A stretch of DNA of 64,000 nucleotides from Antedon mediterranea (GCF_964355755.1 NC_092673.1:9803001-9867000); one strand, 5' to 3'. Shown: positions 19,578 to 30,975, counted from the first letter of the stretch. The notes: generated by a model from the sequence alone, not told the origin. Made by a program: numbers and translations.

Positions 19578-22256
19578 CGAATCGATTTTGGCGTTAACAG
19601 CCGCTAAAACAGGTCCGGCTAGGTCAAAACTGGTCCGGCCTTTAAAATCGCTTATTTATTCTTTTATAAATGTATTAAGAAACCTGCAAACAGTTCAAAT
19701 GGTTAAAGTAAACTATGCTTAAAGTAAATATACTAAATATATTACCGTACAAACGAAAAGAAATTATCGAAACACTAATTAAAGAAACTCTAATCGGATT
19801 TTGGGATATTCTATTGTTCAGTTCGTTTAAAACTAATAGCGCCCTCTAGTAATTTTATATTATGTCCAAAGATCTTATTATAGATTATAAGATCTTTGTA
19901 AGATCTTAATGTACAAACTGAATACGTCTTGGGCGTATTCAATAATTGTCGTATTCGATTGGGAACTTTCGTAAATTTGTGCTCAACAGAAAGTCATTCG
20001 AATAGAAAACGTTGACAACGGAAGCTTTTTCGTTATGAACAATCTCAACGCTCAAAATACTCCGTTAAAAAGTAGCCTACTCAACGGAAAAACTACTCAA
20101 CGGTCCACTCGAATACGACAATTGATTAATAATAAAATATAGAACGTTAATTATTATTTTAGGTTGTTTTTTTTGGCCTTTGTAAGAAATTACACCTGCC
20201 TTATTTTTTTTCCAGTCCACATTTTTGGATGCAAGTGGCCACCAAGGGCCTCTTTTTATTATACCGTAGTATAAAACAACAATAATAACAATCGATATGG
20301 GTAGCAATAGTCTAACATTAATAAAGATAAAAAATTGACAAACAACACCACAGTGGAACGACCGGTTCCCACATTCACAAATTTAGCTATACGACGAACA
20401 CGAGTTTCGTAATAGTCTTAGCGAAAAAAAAAGGTAAAACAATTATAGTACAGAGATTTTCACCCCAAATTATGGACTTTTAAGAATTCAATTACTTATT
20501 ACGCTCTAATTATATCACTGGTTGGTGTACGCGTGGGTTACGTCATCATCGTGCCGTAATCAAGTTTTAGCGAAAAATAAGAGGGTTAAATTTGCCATTT
20601 TCTCAAAATTATCCAAAATATGAACTTTTTAGAATCCAATTATTACGCTCTAATATCATTATTTAGGCCTACTGGTAGTATTTGTAATTTAAAAAAAAAT
20701 CTTTACACCGCAACCCAGGACTGCAGCTGAAAAAGCTGTGGCACATCTAACGTGGATGGGATAGATGCGAACGACTAAGTCTATACACCCATTGTCGCTC
20801 AACTCAAAATGTTATAACATAGAGCTGAACGTACAATATACAATAAATTATTTGACTAGCCTATAGGTTTATTTCAATCTTGCAAAACACAATTCATATA
20901 TTTAATTCAAAATGTATGAGTCCTAAATAGGCCTACTGTATTTGATTGTTACAATGTAATAATATATTACCTGTATTATGTTTTATATTTTTATACAGTA
21001 AAAACTGTAATTTAAAACAATAAAATTCACTATACATCAAGGTAGGCTAAACATATTAAAAATGGTACGCTTAACCAGGACCTTGCGTGCGCAATCGCGC
21101 ATTAACATTTTAAAATACTTGCGTGGGCCCTACCCTTACGGTTTTCATTTATATTATCATCCCATGCTGTTATTCTAATATCTTGTTTCTTTCTATTTCA
21201 TTCTTCTACTACGATCACTTCATATTTTCCTGTCTTGGTGAAAAGGGAGGCTCCGGGCTCCCCTGGGTTTATAGCCTCTCTACCCAAACAACGGCACACA
21301 TGGTAAATTCATTTTTTTCTATTATTGTTTGTATATAAATGCAACGTATTACTATTGTATCGTATAAATGATATACAAAATATTAAGTACTTTATGCAGT
21401 TAAACAAAGTATACTGTTTATAAAATGTAATTTTGCATTATCATGTGGATGATAGGCCTACTGTACTTTTCTACACGAAATAGATGGCGCATAGTAGTAT
21501 TGGCTAAACTTAATCATATTAACGACACAATCTAGCTATTTTTAAATGCGAAATAATTTTGAAAAAACCTGAAGTTTTAGGAGGGACATTTGTTGATGTA
21601 TTGATGATGTGTCCCCTGAAAAATGATAATGTTCCATAATAGTTATTCACTTTGACCAAAAATGGATCAAAACAATTTTGTTTTCCTGCAAAAACTGTAC
21701 CAACAGCCAATGGGTTTTTGGTTTAATATAACCGTTTGTTTTTTCTTTTATAAATATAAGTGAAAACATTTTTTTTCTTGGTGGAAAGGCAGGCCAAGTA
21801 GTCCTCATCAATTAAAAAAAACAACAAAAGTGCTCTTTTATATCATGCTAGTCTAAATTCGTGTCAAATTAATTTACTATCGTATCGGCTGAAACTATGA
21901 GTATTTCTGAAATCTAAATTTTGTAATATGTATGCATAACTAAAATTTATTTCCTCACTTTGAAGAATAAATAGGTGATCATTTTATAATTTTACTGACA
22001 TTTCATTTTAAAACAGATGCAGTACGTTAAAATACGATCGCAACGCGTTGATGTTGAGCCCTCTTTTTTAAACCCTTCAGTGCAAGTTAAAGTTATATAA
22101 TATAATAAAAACAAATTCTAAACCGCCCGGTAATATACTGAAAATGTATTAATTTGAAACGATAAAATGAGGAAATATGTGAGAATATATAATCAAACCT
22201 TATTTAATCAAAACATATGAATACAATGAATGAAAAGTCCTTTTTTACTATGCTAA
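19578..22256. other. DNA between inverted arms, no gene seen
   Basis: No transposase or other conserved coding region was recognised. Small palindromes occur (for example around 19870-19910 and 19930-20120). A sequence at 22110-22190 recurs inverted at 27725-27805. Confidence 0.5.
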
Positions 22257-23040
22257 CCATTGTCAGACCATTTTAGTGGTGGGAGGTCCCTGCCAGACCC
22301 CCATTTCAGAAGGGCCGAAATTGAGCTAGATCAGCTTAAAAGTTAACCCTCTAACTAAAACTGGTGGGAAAATGTTCAATAAACTCATAACTATCATGAA
22401 TGACCATTGCCAGACATTTTAAGTGGTGGATTATGCCCGCCAGACCCTGTCAAACACCCCACCCCACAAAAAATGAGGTAGGTCAGCTGAAAGAAAAGTT
22501 AACCCCATGAAATCTTTTGCAAATTGTTTGACATAGAGTGAAATGTAATGAATGACCATTGGTGTTTGTAAGTCTTTCTGCTTTAGGTTAATGATGTAGG
22601 GAAGGTGTGCACCATCAATCTCTTCATTCCAGTTGAGAATCATTGCTTCGGTCTTAAGCTCTGTCTACCCTGTCAAACTTTATGTGACAAAAAATGTGAT
22701 GTGCCCATATATGGAAATGATGATGTCATATCACTACCATATTTGGGCACATTTTGTCAAAACTAGTTTGATTATATACAGAGCTTTAGTGAGGTACTTA
22801 TTATTTCGCTCTATGTCAAACAATTTGACATTTTCCCACCAGTTTTAGAGGGTTAACTTTTAAGCTGATCTAGTTCAATTTTGGCCCTCCTGAAATGGGG
22901 GTCTGGCAGGCACCTCCCACCACAAAAATTGTCTGGCAATGGTCATTAATTACACTTCGCTCTATGGCAAACAATTTACAAAAGATTTCATGGGGTTAAC
23001 TTTTCAGCTGATCTAGCTCATTTTTTTACCCTTTACAATG
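22257..23040. repeat. Foldback array with two tandem units per arm
   Basis: 22257-22378 and 22400-22545 are related tandem units (ACCATTG.CAGAC..., GTTAACCC...). Both recur in reverse complement at 22816-22935 and 22935-23035. A small hairpin element sits between the arms. Confidence 0.75.
22655..22795. mobile_element. Hairpin MITE, copy 1
   Basis: Ends AAGCTCTGTCTACCCTGTCA and TACAGAGCTTTAG pair across a stem containing TGTGATGTGCCCATATATGG / CCATATTTGGGCACAT. The same family lies at 26517-26671. Confidence 0.7.
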
Positions 23041-23200
23041 TCCCTCCTAGCAACACCCACCAAAATAAACACGCCAGACTGTCATTTCCATACATCGATA
23101 TGTACGTAGATAATGCACATGCACATGCATAGAAATTGGTAAACTTTCCAGAGAGCCTTTCCTCTGGGCTCCTGGTCTAATTGTATTATGTGAAAATGCT
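23037..23200 (+). repeat. Direct repeat flanking the right inverted arm (left copy)
   Basis: CCTCCTAGC...ACACCCACCAAAATAAA ... CCTCTGGGCTCCTG matches 25262-25430 with small differences, so the right arm sits between two direct copies 2.2 kb apart. Confidence 0.65.
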
Positions 23201-23290
23201 ACTTCCACCTATAAGAACTCTTACCTGAATTAGTGCCATAAAACAAAACTGAAATTCTTGTCTAAAAAATCTCCATTGAACCAGGTAGAT

Positions 23291-25202
23291 GTCAGGGGTG
23301 GCGCCAGGATCTTCCCGACGCGGGGGCTACATTCCCCGACGAGGGGGCTATGCGAGCGAAGCGAGCATCACAAGGCTGGGGGCCAGGGGGCCGCCAAGGG
23401 CCCCCGGTGGGGGTCCAGGGGGCGAAGCGCCCGGAAGCAACGCGTTCTAGCGTCATTTGAGGTCATTTTAATCAGATTTAGGGTAGCCATTTTTTCCATT
23501 TTTTATAATGCATAAATAAAATACTGCGTGCAAAAAAAACGATGCGCGATGACTGTTTCAATCCATCTTTTTCAATTTAAAAAATAAAAGTTCAAAGAAA
23601 ATTTAGAAAAATAGAGTTGGAGGTCCTGGAAATTGGACTTATTATACTTCAAAACATGAAACAAAATATATAAGTCCCTATCATGGTTGTGACTGAGCTA
23701 AGAAATGTTTGAAAAATAGAGATGTTAGGTCCCGGAAAATGCACTTCTTGTACTTCGAAATATGACCAGCTTTATTGTTGGGGCTGAGCTAAGAAAATGT
23801 TTAAAACTAGAGCTGCAGGTCTTCAAAAAATTGCATTTTATACTTTGGAAACATCAGGCCCAGAGGCTTAAAAAACGCAAGCGTAGACCTTTTTCAGTCG
23901 GGGAAATAAGTTTATTCCTCCCAAGTGTATGCCTGCGTACCATCTGGACTTCCGAGTGGTGAGAAATTCATGACATACAGGACATTGAAAATTTAATAAC
24001 TTAGCTATAATAAGATGTTGGCTAAGCGAAAATGGCATGTTTTTTTGTTTAGTAATGGATGAAATATTTATTTTAGGTGCCCCACGGTACAGAAGGTTAC
24101 TTGTAAATTAAAAAATTGGTGAACATACGAACAATTAACAGAATTCGTTTTTGCTGTAACTAGTGTAGCGTACGTCGACACAGTACACGACGTAACCGTC
24201 GGTAAACTTCGCCTGGAAAATAACTACAGTACACATTTTGGTCCCTGGATGGAACATGATATCACGACCCAACGTTGAACGATTCGTACAAAGGAATACC
24301 GCCAGACAAGTGCGTACCTATAGCTATTGTTTATAGTAGTAATTTAGATCGCTGGCAATAATGAATGCATAATATAAAGTGCATAATTTCACTCTGACGT
24401 ACTCTCACGGTCAATGAAACGTCGAGGTTTTCTAGGCGCTGAAGGTACGAAGTGAACGCGAACGAATTATATTCCCCGACAAAAAGTACCCGAACCGTCG
24501 GTAAACTTCGCCTGGAAAATAACTACATTACACATTTTGGTCCCTGGATGGAACTTGATATCACGCGTCTCGACCCAACGTTGAACGATTCGTACAAAGG
24601 GATACCGCCAGACAAGTGCGTACCTAGCTAATGTTTAGTAGTAAGTTAGATCGCTGGCAATAATGAATGCATATAAATTGCATAATAGCACTCTGACGTA
24701 CTCTCACGGTCAATGAGACGTCGCGGTTTTCTGGGCACTGAAGCTACCAAGTGAACGCGAACGTTTTTTACTGTATATTATATTCCCCGACAAAAAGTAC
24801 CCGTGTTCCCTTCGGTAACCGTCGGTAAACTTCGCCTGGAAAATAACTACATTACACATTTTGGTCCCTGGATGGAACATGATATCACGCGTCTCGACCC
24901 AACGGTGAACGATTCGTACAAAGGGATACCGCCAAACAAGTGCGTACTAGCTATTGTTTAGTAGTTAGATCTCTGGCAATAATGAATGCATAAAAGTGCA
25001 TAATAGCCCTCTGACGTACTCTCACGGTCAATGGAACGTCGTGGTTTTCTAGGCGCTGAAGCTATATGAAGTGAACGCGAACGTTTTTTACTGTATGTTA
25101 TATTCCCCGACAAAAAGTACCCGTGTTCCCCGACGGGAGGGCTAGGCTCCCCGACGAGGGGGCTAGAGCCCCCGTAGCTCCCCCGCTGGCGCCACCACTG
25201 AT
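23291..25202 (+). mobile_element. TIR element, full right copy of inverted pair
   Basis: Starts CAGGGGTGGCGCCAGGATC and ends GCTGGCGCCACCACTG, giving short terminal inverted repeats CAGKGGTGGCGCCAG of hAT-like appearance. Internally it has a GC-rich block, about 600 bp of moderately conserved sequence, and three ~300-bp subrepeats (24180-24480, 24490-24790, 24800-25110). Some subrepeat ends carry ATTCCCCGACAAAAAGTAC. No transposase is present. No 8-bp target duplication was found (GTAGATGT on the left, ATTCGACC on the right), so the class is uncertain. Confidence 0.65.
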
Positions 25203-25261
25203 TCGACCGGACCAGTTTTGGCGACCAAAATCGATCTGGTCGGACCGATTTTGGCCGGACC

Positions 25262-25430
25262 AATTTTGGCGTGACAGTCCCTCCTAGCTGGCCACACCCA
25301 CCAAAATAAATGCGCCATACATTGATACATGGTTGATATGTACGTAGATAATTGCTGCATGCATATAGAAATTGGTTAACTTTTCAGCTAGGTTGATCCC
25401 CCTCTGGGCTCCTGCTCTAAATTCTCTGAA
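25262..25430 (+). repeat. Direct repeat flanking the right inverted arm (right copy)
   Basis: Partner of 23037-23200; see that entry for the shared words. Confidence 0.65.
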
Positions 25431-25724
25431 GCTAAATTTTATATATTAAATAACATATATGAGACGATCGTGCCAACGCATGAGAGGACCACATTTTCTG
25501 GGACCGATCGTCTTGGTGGGACTTGGTTGGGTCCCTGGTCCCGATCGTCTGATAACCGTAGAGTCTAAAAATTAGGCCTAAGCCACTTTTCAGTGTTCAG
25601 CCCCCGGTTGTTACTACCGTGGGTGTATTTGCAAAGAACTTCTTTGGTTGTTTTTATGTCTGGCACATCCTTCATACCTAGTGAATGTAGGAGAGAGAGA
25701 GAATGAGATAAGAAGAGAGGCGGT

Positions 25725-25855
25725 TCAGGGACGATTCGGCCCCCTGAGACGATTCGGCCCGGGACTAGTCGGCCCACTTTTAGTGGGACGTTTCGGCCCA
25801 CTTACTTCTGGGCCGAAACATCCCACTTTGTGGGCCGAAACGTCTCACTTTAGAC
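25725..25855. repeat. Palindromic TTTCGGCCCA cluster
   Basis: Repeated ACGATTCGGCCC / GGGACGTTTCGGCCCAC words are followed by their complement GTGGGCCGAAACGTC, forming a small foldback. No coding content. Confidence 0.6.
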
Positions 25856-26516
25856 CAAATTCATATTCATTTTTGGGGGTATTTATCAAGTTTTTAAAGG
25901 TGTTTAACAATCCGTATTTTATTAATATTGACAATGTTGATATAATATATATAATAAATTACTAAACAAGAAATATTTCTTACAAAAAACGCCGCGTAAC
26001 TTTTTGACTGGACAGTTGTAAGAACAGTCTTCATTAATCTAATATAATAGGTCGGCCAATCAAAACGCAAGTGAACAATTGGGACTTTACTTGTGATTTA
26101 TGTCATTGGCCTGTCAGCACAGTCGTTTCTTTCTAGAATTAAACGCACAAATTTGTATTGGGAATAATGTATGTGGTTATTACTATCGCATTTAGGTATT
26201 GATAATAATAATAATATGGCTTTTGAATATATAATTACTGTCTGTAGAATAACATTTATACATTTTCGGTTCGCGATGAAAAGTTATATGAATGGATTTG
26301 TAATAGGTATTTATAATAATAGTATATGGGTTGTATTATTGCTAAGCTATCACCAAATCGCGTTATAACATTATTTCTCAGGGTTTTTTGCACCATTGAT
26401 CAATACCAAACGCGTATCGGTATTATAGTTTTTAATGAATCATTACATTAATAAAAATACCCAATTAAATCAATCGCGTCAGTCCAATTCCGACTTATGT
26501 TTCGATCACATAGTTC

Positions 26517-26671
26517 TGTGTCTACACTGTCCCAACTAGTTTAACAAAAAAAGTGTGATGTGCCCAAATATGGTAGTGATATGCCCGATTATCGTAGTGA
26601 TATGACATCGTCATGTCTATATAATATGGGCACATCATATTTTATTTAGTTTGATAGTATAGACAGAGCTT
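26517..26671. mobile_element. Hairpin MITE, copy 2
   Basis: TGTCTACACTGTCCCAACTA ... TAGTATAGACAGAGCTTAAG with GTGATGTGCCCAAATATGG inside, the same family as 22655-22795. The stem is longer and less perfect. Confidence 0.7.
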
Positions 26672-26698
26672 AAGGATTATATTAAAAAAATGTTTTCT

Positions 26699-26979
26699 TA
26701 CATTTTGAACGGAAGTATTTATTTGTTTATAAGCCCAATTTTCCAGTCTTAATTTTACATTTTGAAAAAAAGTATTTATTTGTTTATAAGCCCAATTTTC
26801 CAGTCTTAATTTTACATTTTGAAAAAAAAGTATTTTATTTGTTGATAAGCCCAACTGTGCAGTCTTATTTTACATTTTGAACGAAAGTATTTATTTGTTG
26901 ATAAGCCCAATTTTGAAGTCTTATTTTACATTTTAAACGAAAGTATTTATTTGTTGATAAGCCGAATTTTCCAGTTTAA
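26699..26979. repeat. Tandem ~57-bp minisatellite, five units
   Basis: Five consecutive units of ACATTTTGAACGAAAGTATT + TATTTGTTGATAAGCCCAAT + TTTCCAGTCTTA, with small changes. A further one and a half units lie at 27523-27607, and the adjoining GACCCTTCCACAGTGC...ATATTGACCG sequence is also duplicated (26988-27060 and 27609-27665). Confidence 0.85.
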
Positions 26980-27872
26980 TAATAATGACCCCTTCCACAG
27001 TGCTTATACCATATACATTTTACATGATATTGACCGTGGGTTCTTTACGCCTCTGATGCATTTGTTTTTATTGTACCTTTTTAATAAATTATTATATGTT
27101 TAGGCCTAATCACACCCAATTTAATGAAACGGTCAGATTCCGATTTCAATTGAACGAAAGTAGTACTGTATTTATTATTCATTGATAAGCCAAGGGTCCC
27201 ATGGCGTTAGCCGATATCTTGAGCATTTGACTCTTGTAACACAAATCATTCTTCAAAATCTAAAGAAAGAACCTCACACGTCTTTTTTGTGAGTGATACA
27301 CTATGGATATGCCCACGGAAATAATATGTGGACATTGCAAACAATCATAGGCCTACAGTAACAAACATAACATGGCTAATAAGCATAACATTCAGACTTG
27401 CTTGTTTTCTAGTGGATTTTTATTTACTTTAGCATGTAGAATAAAACTAGTAACAGTGGCTATATTAATAATTATACTGATTATCCTTGATGTTATCGCG
27501 TCTAATAATAAAATATTTTGTTGTTGATAAGCCCAATTTTTCAGCCTTGATTTTACATTTTGAACGAAAGTATTTATTTGTTGATAAGCCCAATTTTGCA
27601 GTCTTAATAATGACCCTTCCACAGTGCATTTTACATGATATTGACCGAGGGTTTTTACGCCTCTATAGGCACTGATCAATACCATAATTAATGTACTTTT
27701 TTAAATGAATATTGAAATGTTTCAACACTCCCAGATTTCCTCATCTTTATCGTTTCAAAAATTAATTAAATAATTTTCAGTGTATCACCGGGCGGTTTGG
27801 AATTTATTTCTATGCCTGTTGTGTTTATATATATAATATTAAGTATAATTATGAATTCACCAACACTTTCAG

Positions 27873-28024
27873 GCCCGGGGCCGAGTTGTAGACCAGACTT
27901 CCATGCACAGCCACATGTTAAGGAATATGAATCTCTTTATGATTTTAATATGGTTCGAAATGATATTACACAACAACGATTAGACAGCAACTGTGCAAGA
28001 GTCAAACTAATAAAATCGGAATGA
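27873..28024 (+). CDS. Candidate terminal coding exon, unknown protein
   Basis: A pyrimidine-containing acceptor (CACCAACACTTTCAG) is followed by 50 codons to TGA at 28022. The peptide, with FHAQPHVKEYESLYDFN and SNCARVKLIKSE, is not low-complexity and is not recognised. Upstream exons of a matching gene were not found between 17.9 and 27.8 kb, and nearby sequence is repetitive, so a chance frame or a retro-copied fragment remains possible. Confidence 0.25.
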
Positions 28025-28050
28025 TCAATTAATTGAACATTTACAGCATA

Positions 28051-28411
28051 AGGCCCATACACTAGGACGATAACTATCGACGATAAATAGACAAATGTGC
28101 ATTTTTAATACATAAACCAAAAGAAATATAAACAATTCCTTTGATGAAAATTATATTTTCACACGTCCAATCAAATGACGTCATGATTAGTAAGACCAAT
28201 AATATCGTGACAATACAGCGATTTTATTGTTTTTATTTATCATGACGTCATTTGATTGGAATTTGAAAAACATTATTTTTATCAAAGACAGCATAAATGA
28301 TTATCCTATAGGTCTAGAACGAAAACCTTTCTAATTTCTTTTGGTTTATGTAAAAAAAATGCATGCTATATATTTATCGTCTGTCGTTATCGTCATAGTG
28401 TAATTGGGCCT
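28051..28411. mobile_element. 361-bp foldback MITE
   Basis: Ends AGGCCCATACACTAGGACGA and, reverse complemented from the right, AGGCCCAATTACACTATGACGA pair. The pairing continues through GATAAC...CGATAAATA and ACATAAACCAAAAGAAAT. Inner CCAATCAAATGACGTCATGA also pairs with its complement, bringing two TGACGTCA palindromes into the stem. Confidence 0.8.
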
Positions 28412-28706
28412 TTATACAAAAAAATAAATTGATTACGAAGTTACATGTCATTTTCACCTATCACCAAAAAACTAACCTTTTCAAAACTAATTAATTGTTA
28501 CGAAGCCAATTTATATTATATATTTCATTAAAACTGAACTTTACGGTAAATGAAGAGTAAGTATCAGTTAATATGAATAATATAACTAGTAGGTCTATGA
28601 ACTTGCGTCCAGACACAGAACTGTGACATTACTATCATAAATGTTGAAACCACTTATAAAACCTTTTTTTTAAAGAAAATATAATTGTGTTAGGAGAAGA
28701 CTAATA

Positions 28707-28720
28707 AACAAATAGATAAT
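28707..28720 (+). repeat. Target site duplication, left, of Penelope element
   Basis: AACAAATAGATAAT, repeated exactly at 30230-30243. Confidence 0.8.
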
Positions 28721-28964
28721 AGATGACAAATTTCGTTTTTGTAAAAGCACAAGTTAACGGAGTACTTACTCGAACGTTTCGATCTCTATCAGAGATCCTT
28801 CTCAACTGACTGCGGAGTGTTAATGCAGCTTGGTCATTCTTGACGTCATCTGTTGATGACGTTGTACGCCTCCGGTTGTAGGTTGGAGGTTGTGCGGGGC
28901 TCGGCCAGGTGATGTGTCTATCAAATCATTGTACAAATGCGAGAGTTCGTGGGCTCCAGTGTCC
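28721..28964 (+). repeat. Inverted terminal repeat, left, of Penelope element
   Basis: AGATGACAAATTTCGTTTTT ... GTGGGCTCCAGTGTCC; the exact-looking complement lies at 29955-30198. Each copy contains the hairpin GATCTCT-ATC-AGAGATC (or its complement). Confidence 0.88.
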
Positions 28965-30099
28965 AGTGTATCTAGAGTGGCTCGAACATCAAGCCATAAA
29001 CACGGCACCCACTAACATCAAGCCTGTGTATTGGAAACGATACGTTGATGATGTATTAGCTATCATCCCCATAGGTACAGTACATACATTTAACACACAT
29101 CTTAATAACATCGATATAACTGACAATATCAAGTTCACCACAGAATCGTTGACAAACAACACAATACCTTTCCTGGACATGCTCATCACACTCAATGACA
29201 ATGGAACAGTTACCACCTCAGTCTATCGGAAGCCCACTCACACAGACCAATATTTACATTTCAACTCACATCATCCACTCGAACACAAACTGGGGCTTAT
29301 AAACACGCTTGTGGACAGAGCTGAGAAGGTAGTGGGAGATATGGATTTGAGGAAAGTTGAGATGGATAACATCAAGAAAGCGTTACACAACTGCCAGTAT
29401 CCAGAGTGGTCCTTCCAGAGAGTTATGGAAAACCGAAAAAGGAAAAAGAACAAAGGACACGAACCACAGAAGGAAAAGATCAAGATGCGAGGTAGCATAG
29501 GAATCCCCTATGTAAAAGGAATGGCAGAAAGAATACGACGCACTCTCTCCTATCACAATGTCGGAACCTATTTCCTACCCCAAAATAAAATCAAGAATAG
29601 CCTCGTCCACCCAAAAGATAAAATCGAGAAGATGGATACATGTGGAGTAATCTACGAAGTCACCTGCCGCAACTGTCCACAAGTTTACATTGGGGAAACA
29701 GGGAGGGCATTACAAACACGAATTAATGATCACAAAAAAGATGTTACAACAAACACGGGGGGAGTAATGACTAGGGCCTCCAGAACATCCACATCTTCGA
29801 TCATACACAAATCTGCCATTACAGAACATGTCATAAAACACAATCATGTACCGAACTGGGAGGCTACCATCTTAACCAAAGAGCCTAAACGCAAAGACAG
29901 ACAGATTAGAGAATCATTACATATAAGGAGAAATAAAGAGAAGACCATGAACCGGGACACTGGAGCCCACGAACTCTCGCATTTGTACAATGATTTGATA
30001 GACACATCACCTGGCCGAGCCCCGCACAACCTCCAACCTACAACCGGAGGCGTACAACGTCATCAACAGATGACGTCAAGAATGACCAAGCTGCATTAA
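28909..30099 (+). CDS. Penelope protein: partial reverse transcriptase + GIY-YIG nuclease
   Basis: The uninterrupted frame starts from a non-ATG codon inside the left inverted repeat, so its first ~18 residues are not native. From about 28975 it gives the C-terminal half of a Penelope reverse transcriptase, with catalytic motif WKRYVDDVLAI and the following PFLDMLITL and VYRKPTHTDQYLHF blocks. A connector follows, then the GIY-YIG-type nuclease (CGVIYEVTCRNCPQVYIGET, RINDHKKDV). The end is encoded inside the right inverted repeat. Fingers and early palm motifs are missing, so it cannot be a complete enzyme. Confidence 0.88.
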   Translation: MMCLSNHCTNARVRGLQCPVYLEWLEHQAINTAPTNIKPVYWKRYVDDVLAIIPIGTVHTFNTHLNNIDITDNIKFTTESLTNNTIPFLDMLITLNDNGTVTTSVYRKPTHTDQYLHFNSHHPLEHKLGLINTLVDRAEKVVGDMDLRKVEMDNIKKALHNCQYPEWSFQRVMENRKRKKNKGHEPQKEKIKMRGSIGIPYVKGMAERIRRTLSYHNVGTYFLPQNKIKNSLVHPKDKIEKMDTCGVIYEVTCRNCPQVYIGETGRALQTRINDHKKDVTTNTGGVMTRASRTSTSSIIHKSAITEHVIKHNHVPNWEATILTKEPKRKDRQIRESLHIRRNKEKTMNRDTGAHELSHLYNDLIDTSPGRAPHNLQPTTGGVQRHQQMTSRMTKLH

Positions 30100-30198
30100 C
30101 ACTCCGCAGTCAGTTGAGAAGGATCTCTGATAGAGATCGAAACGTTCGAGTAAGTACTCCGTTAACTTGTGCTTTTACAAAAACGAAATTTGTCATCT
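29955..30198 (-). repeat. Inverted terminal repeat, right, of Penelope element
   Basis: Reverse complement of 28721-28964. It overlaps the 3' end of the coding region. Confidence 0.88.
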
Positions 30199-30229
30199 AT
30201 ACAAAATCGAAGCTAAATGAAATTCTTTC

Positions 30230-30243
30230 AACAAATAGATAAT
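30230..30243 (+). repeat. Target site duplication, right, of Penelope element
   Basis: AACAAATAGATAAT, identical to 28707-28720. Confidence 0.8.
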
Positions 30244-30975
30244 GTTCAAACCTTTTTCTGGATTAATTAATGGAGCAGGCGTTCCTAATAATCTTCTGTA
30301 GACTGATTGTTCACCTTCTGACGATAATTGATTGGACCCCCCACGGCATCTGATAACCAACAAAAAATTTACGAGGACTGTTTCAATGATTTAATATCTG
30401 ACGGCGTATTATTATAACATTGGCCTAGATTGAAAGTCAAAGAAAGTCATTGTAAATACCTCCCTTTATGTTGACAGAGCCAAAATAAAGTTTTGACCAT
30501 TATCGAATAATTATTTGACAGTGACTTATTATAATACCGCCCTGGTTGACAGCAAAAACGAAGTTATTATTTATTGATCAAGATTTTACAGATTTCCGTC
30601 TACATCTCAATAATACTGTATTATCAGCAAAGGCTTTCATATAGACTCTCTTCTCCCAGACGTTTTTTGGGTCCAGCAGCTACCTATAAATTATAGTCGA
30701 GTTTCCAAATTCACAAAACTGTCAGCCTTAGATACTAAAGCTACCGCTATGAAACAGCTTATTAATGAATGTGTCCTCCTGGGACATAGCTGGCTAGAGC
30801 CGCGGCGCGAAAAACGTAATTTAATATTCAATTTATTACTTCGAAAACCTTGTTTATTTTGTGCATTCGCCAAGCGGCCAACAGAGGGCGTAACTTGTTT
30901 ACATCGTTCGCGTGACTAAAAAATGATCATTTTCGACAATTATTTTTAAAATGTTTGCTTTATTGCATCGTTATC
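30244..30975. other. Non-coding; contains dispersed repeat at ~30650-30870
   Basis: No gene seen. CTATAAATTATAGTCGAGTT at 30685 and the following ~130 bp match the Notch-intron repeat at 14131-14265. Confidence 0.5.

Larger units (their letters stand above)
28721..30229 (+). mobile_element. 5'-truncated Penelope-like retroelement
   Basis: The 1509-bp insertion lies between exact 14-bp repeats AACAAATAGATAAT. It is flanked internally by 244-bp inverted repeats (28721-28964 and 29955-30198) that appear nearly identical, plus a 31-base tail after the right one. Penelope-like elements are known for terminal repeats in direct or inverted orientation and for 5' truncation. The coding region between them begins inside the reverse transcriptase domain. 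Confidence 0.88.

Noticed and set aside
21219-21303. Possible exon GGSGLPWVYSLSTQTTAHM with donor GTAAAT
   Set aside because: The acceptor (GTGAAAAG) is poor and no neighbouring exon or homology supports it.
23258-23962. Open frames in the inverted arms (ARIFPTRG..., FIVGAELRKCLKLELQ...), present in both arms
   Set aside because: The same peptides occur in both arms because the DNA is duplicated. No family resemblance or start context was seen, so I kept them as repeat DNA, though a conserved small ORF cannot be excluded.
23291-25202. Firm assignment of the CAGKGGTGGCGCCAG element to hAT
   Set aside because: The end sequence fits, but the 8 bases on each side (GTAGATGT and ATTCGACC) do not match, and no transposase is present.
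30070-30160. Hammerhead ribozyme in the inverted flanks of the second Penelope element
   Set aside because: CTGATAGAGATCGAAACG looks similar, but the CTGATGA box is broken and the bases form a simple GATCTCT/AGAGATC hairpin instead.
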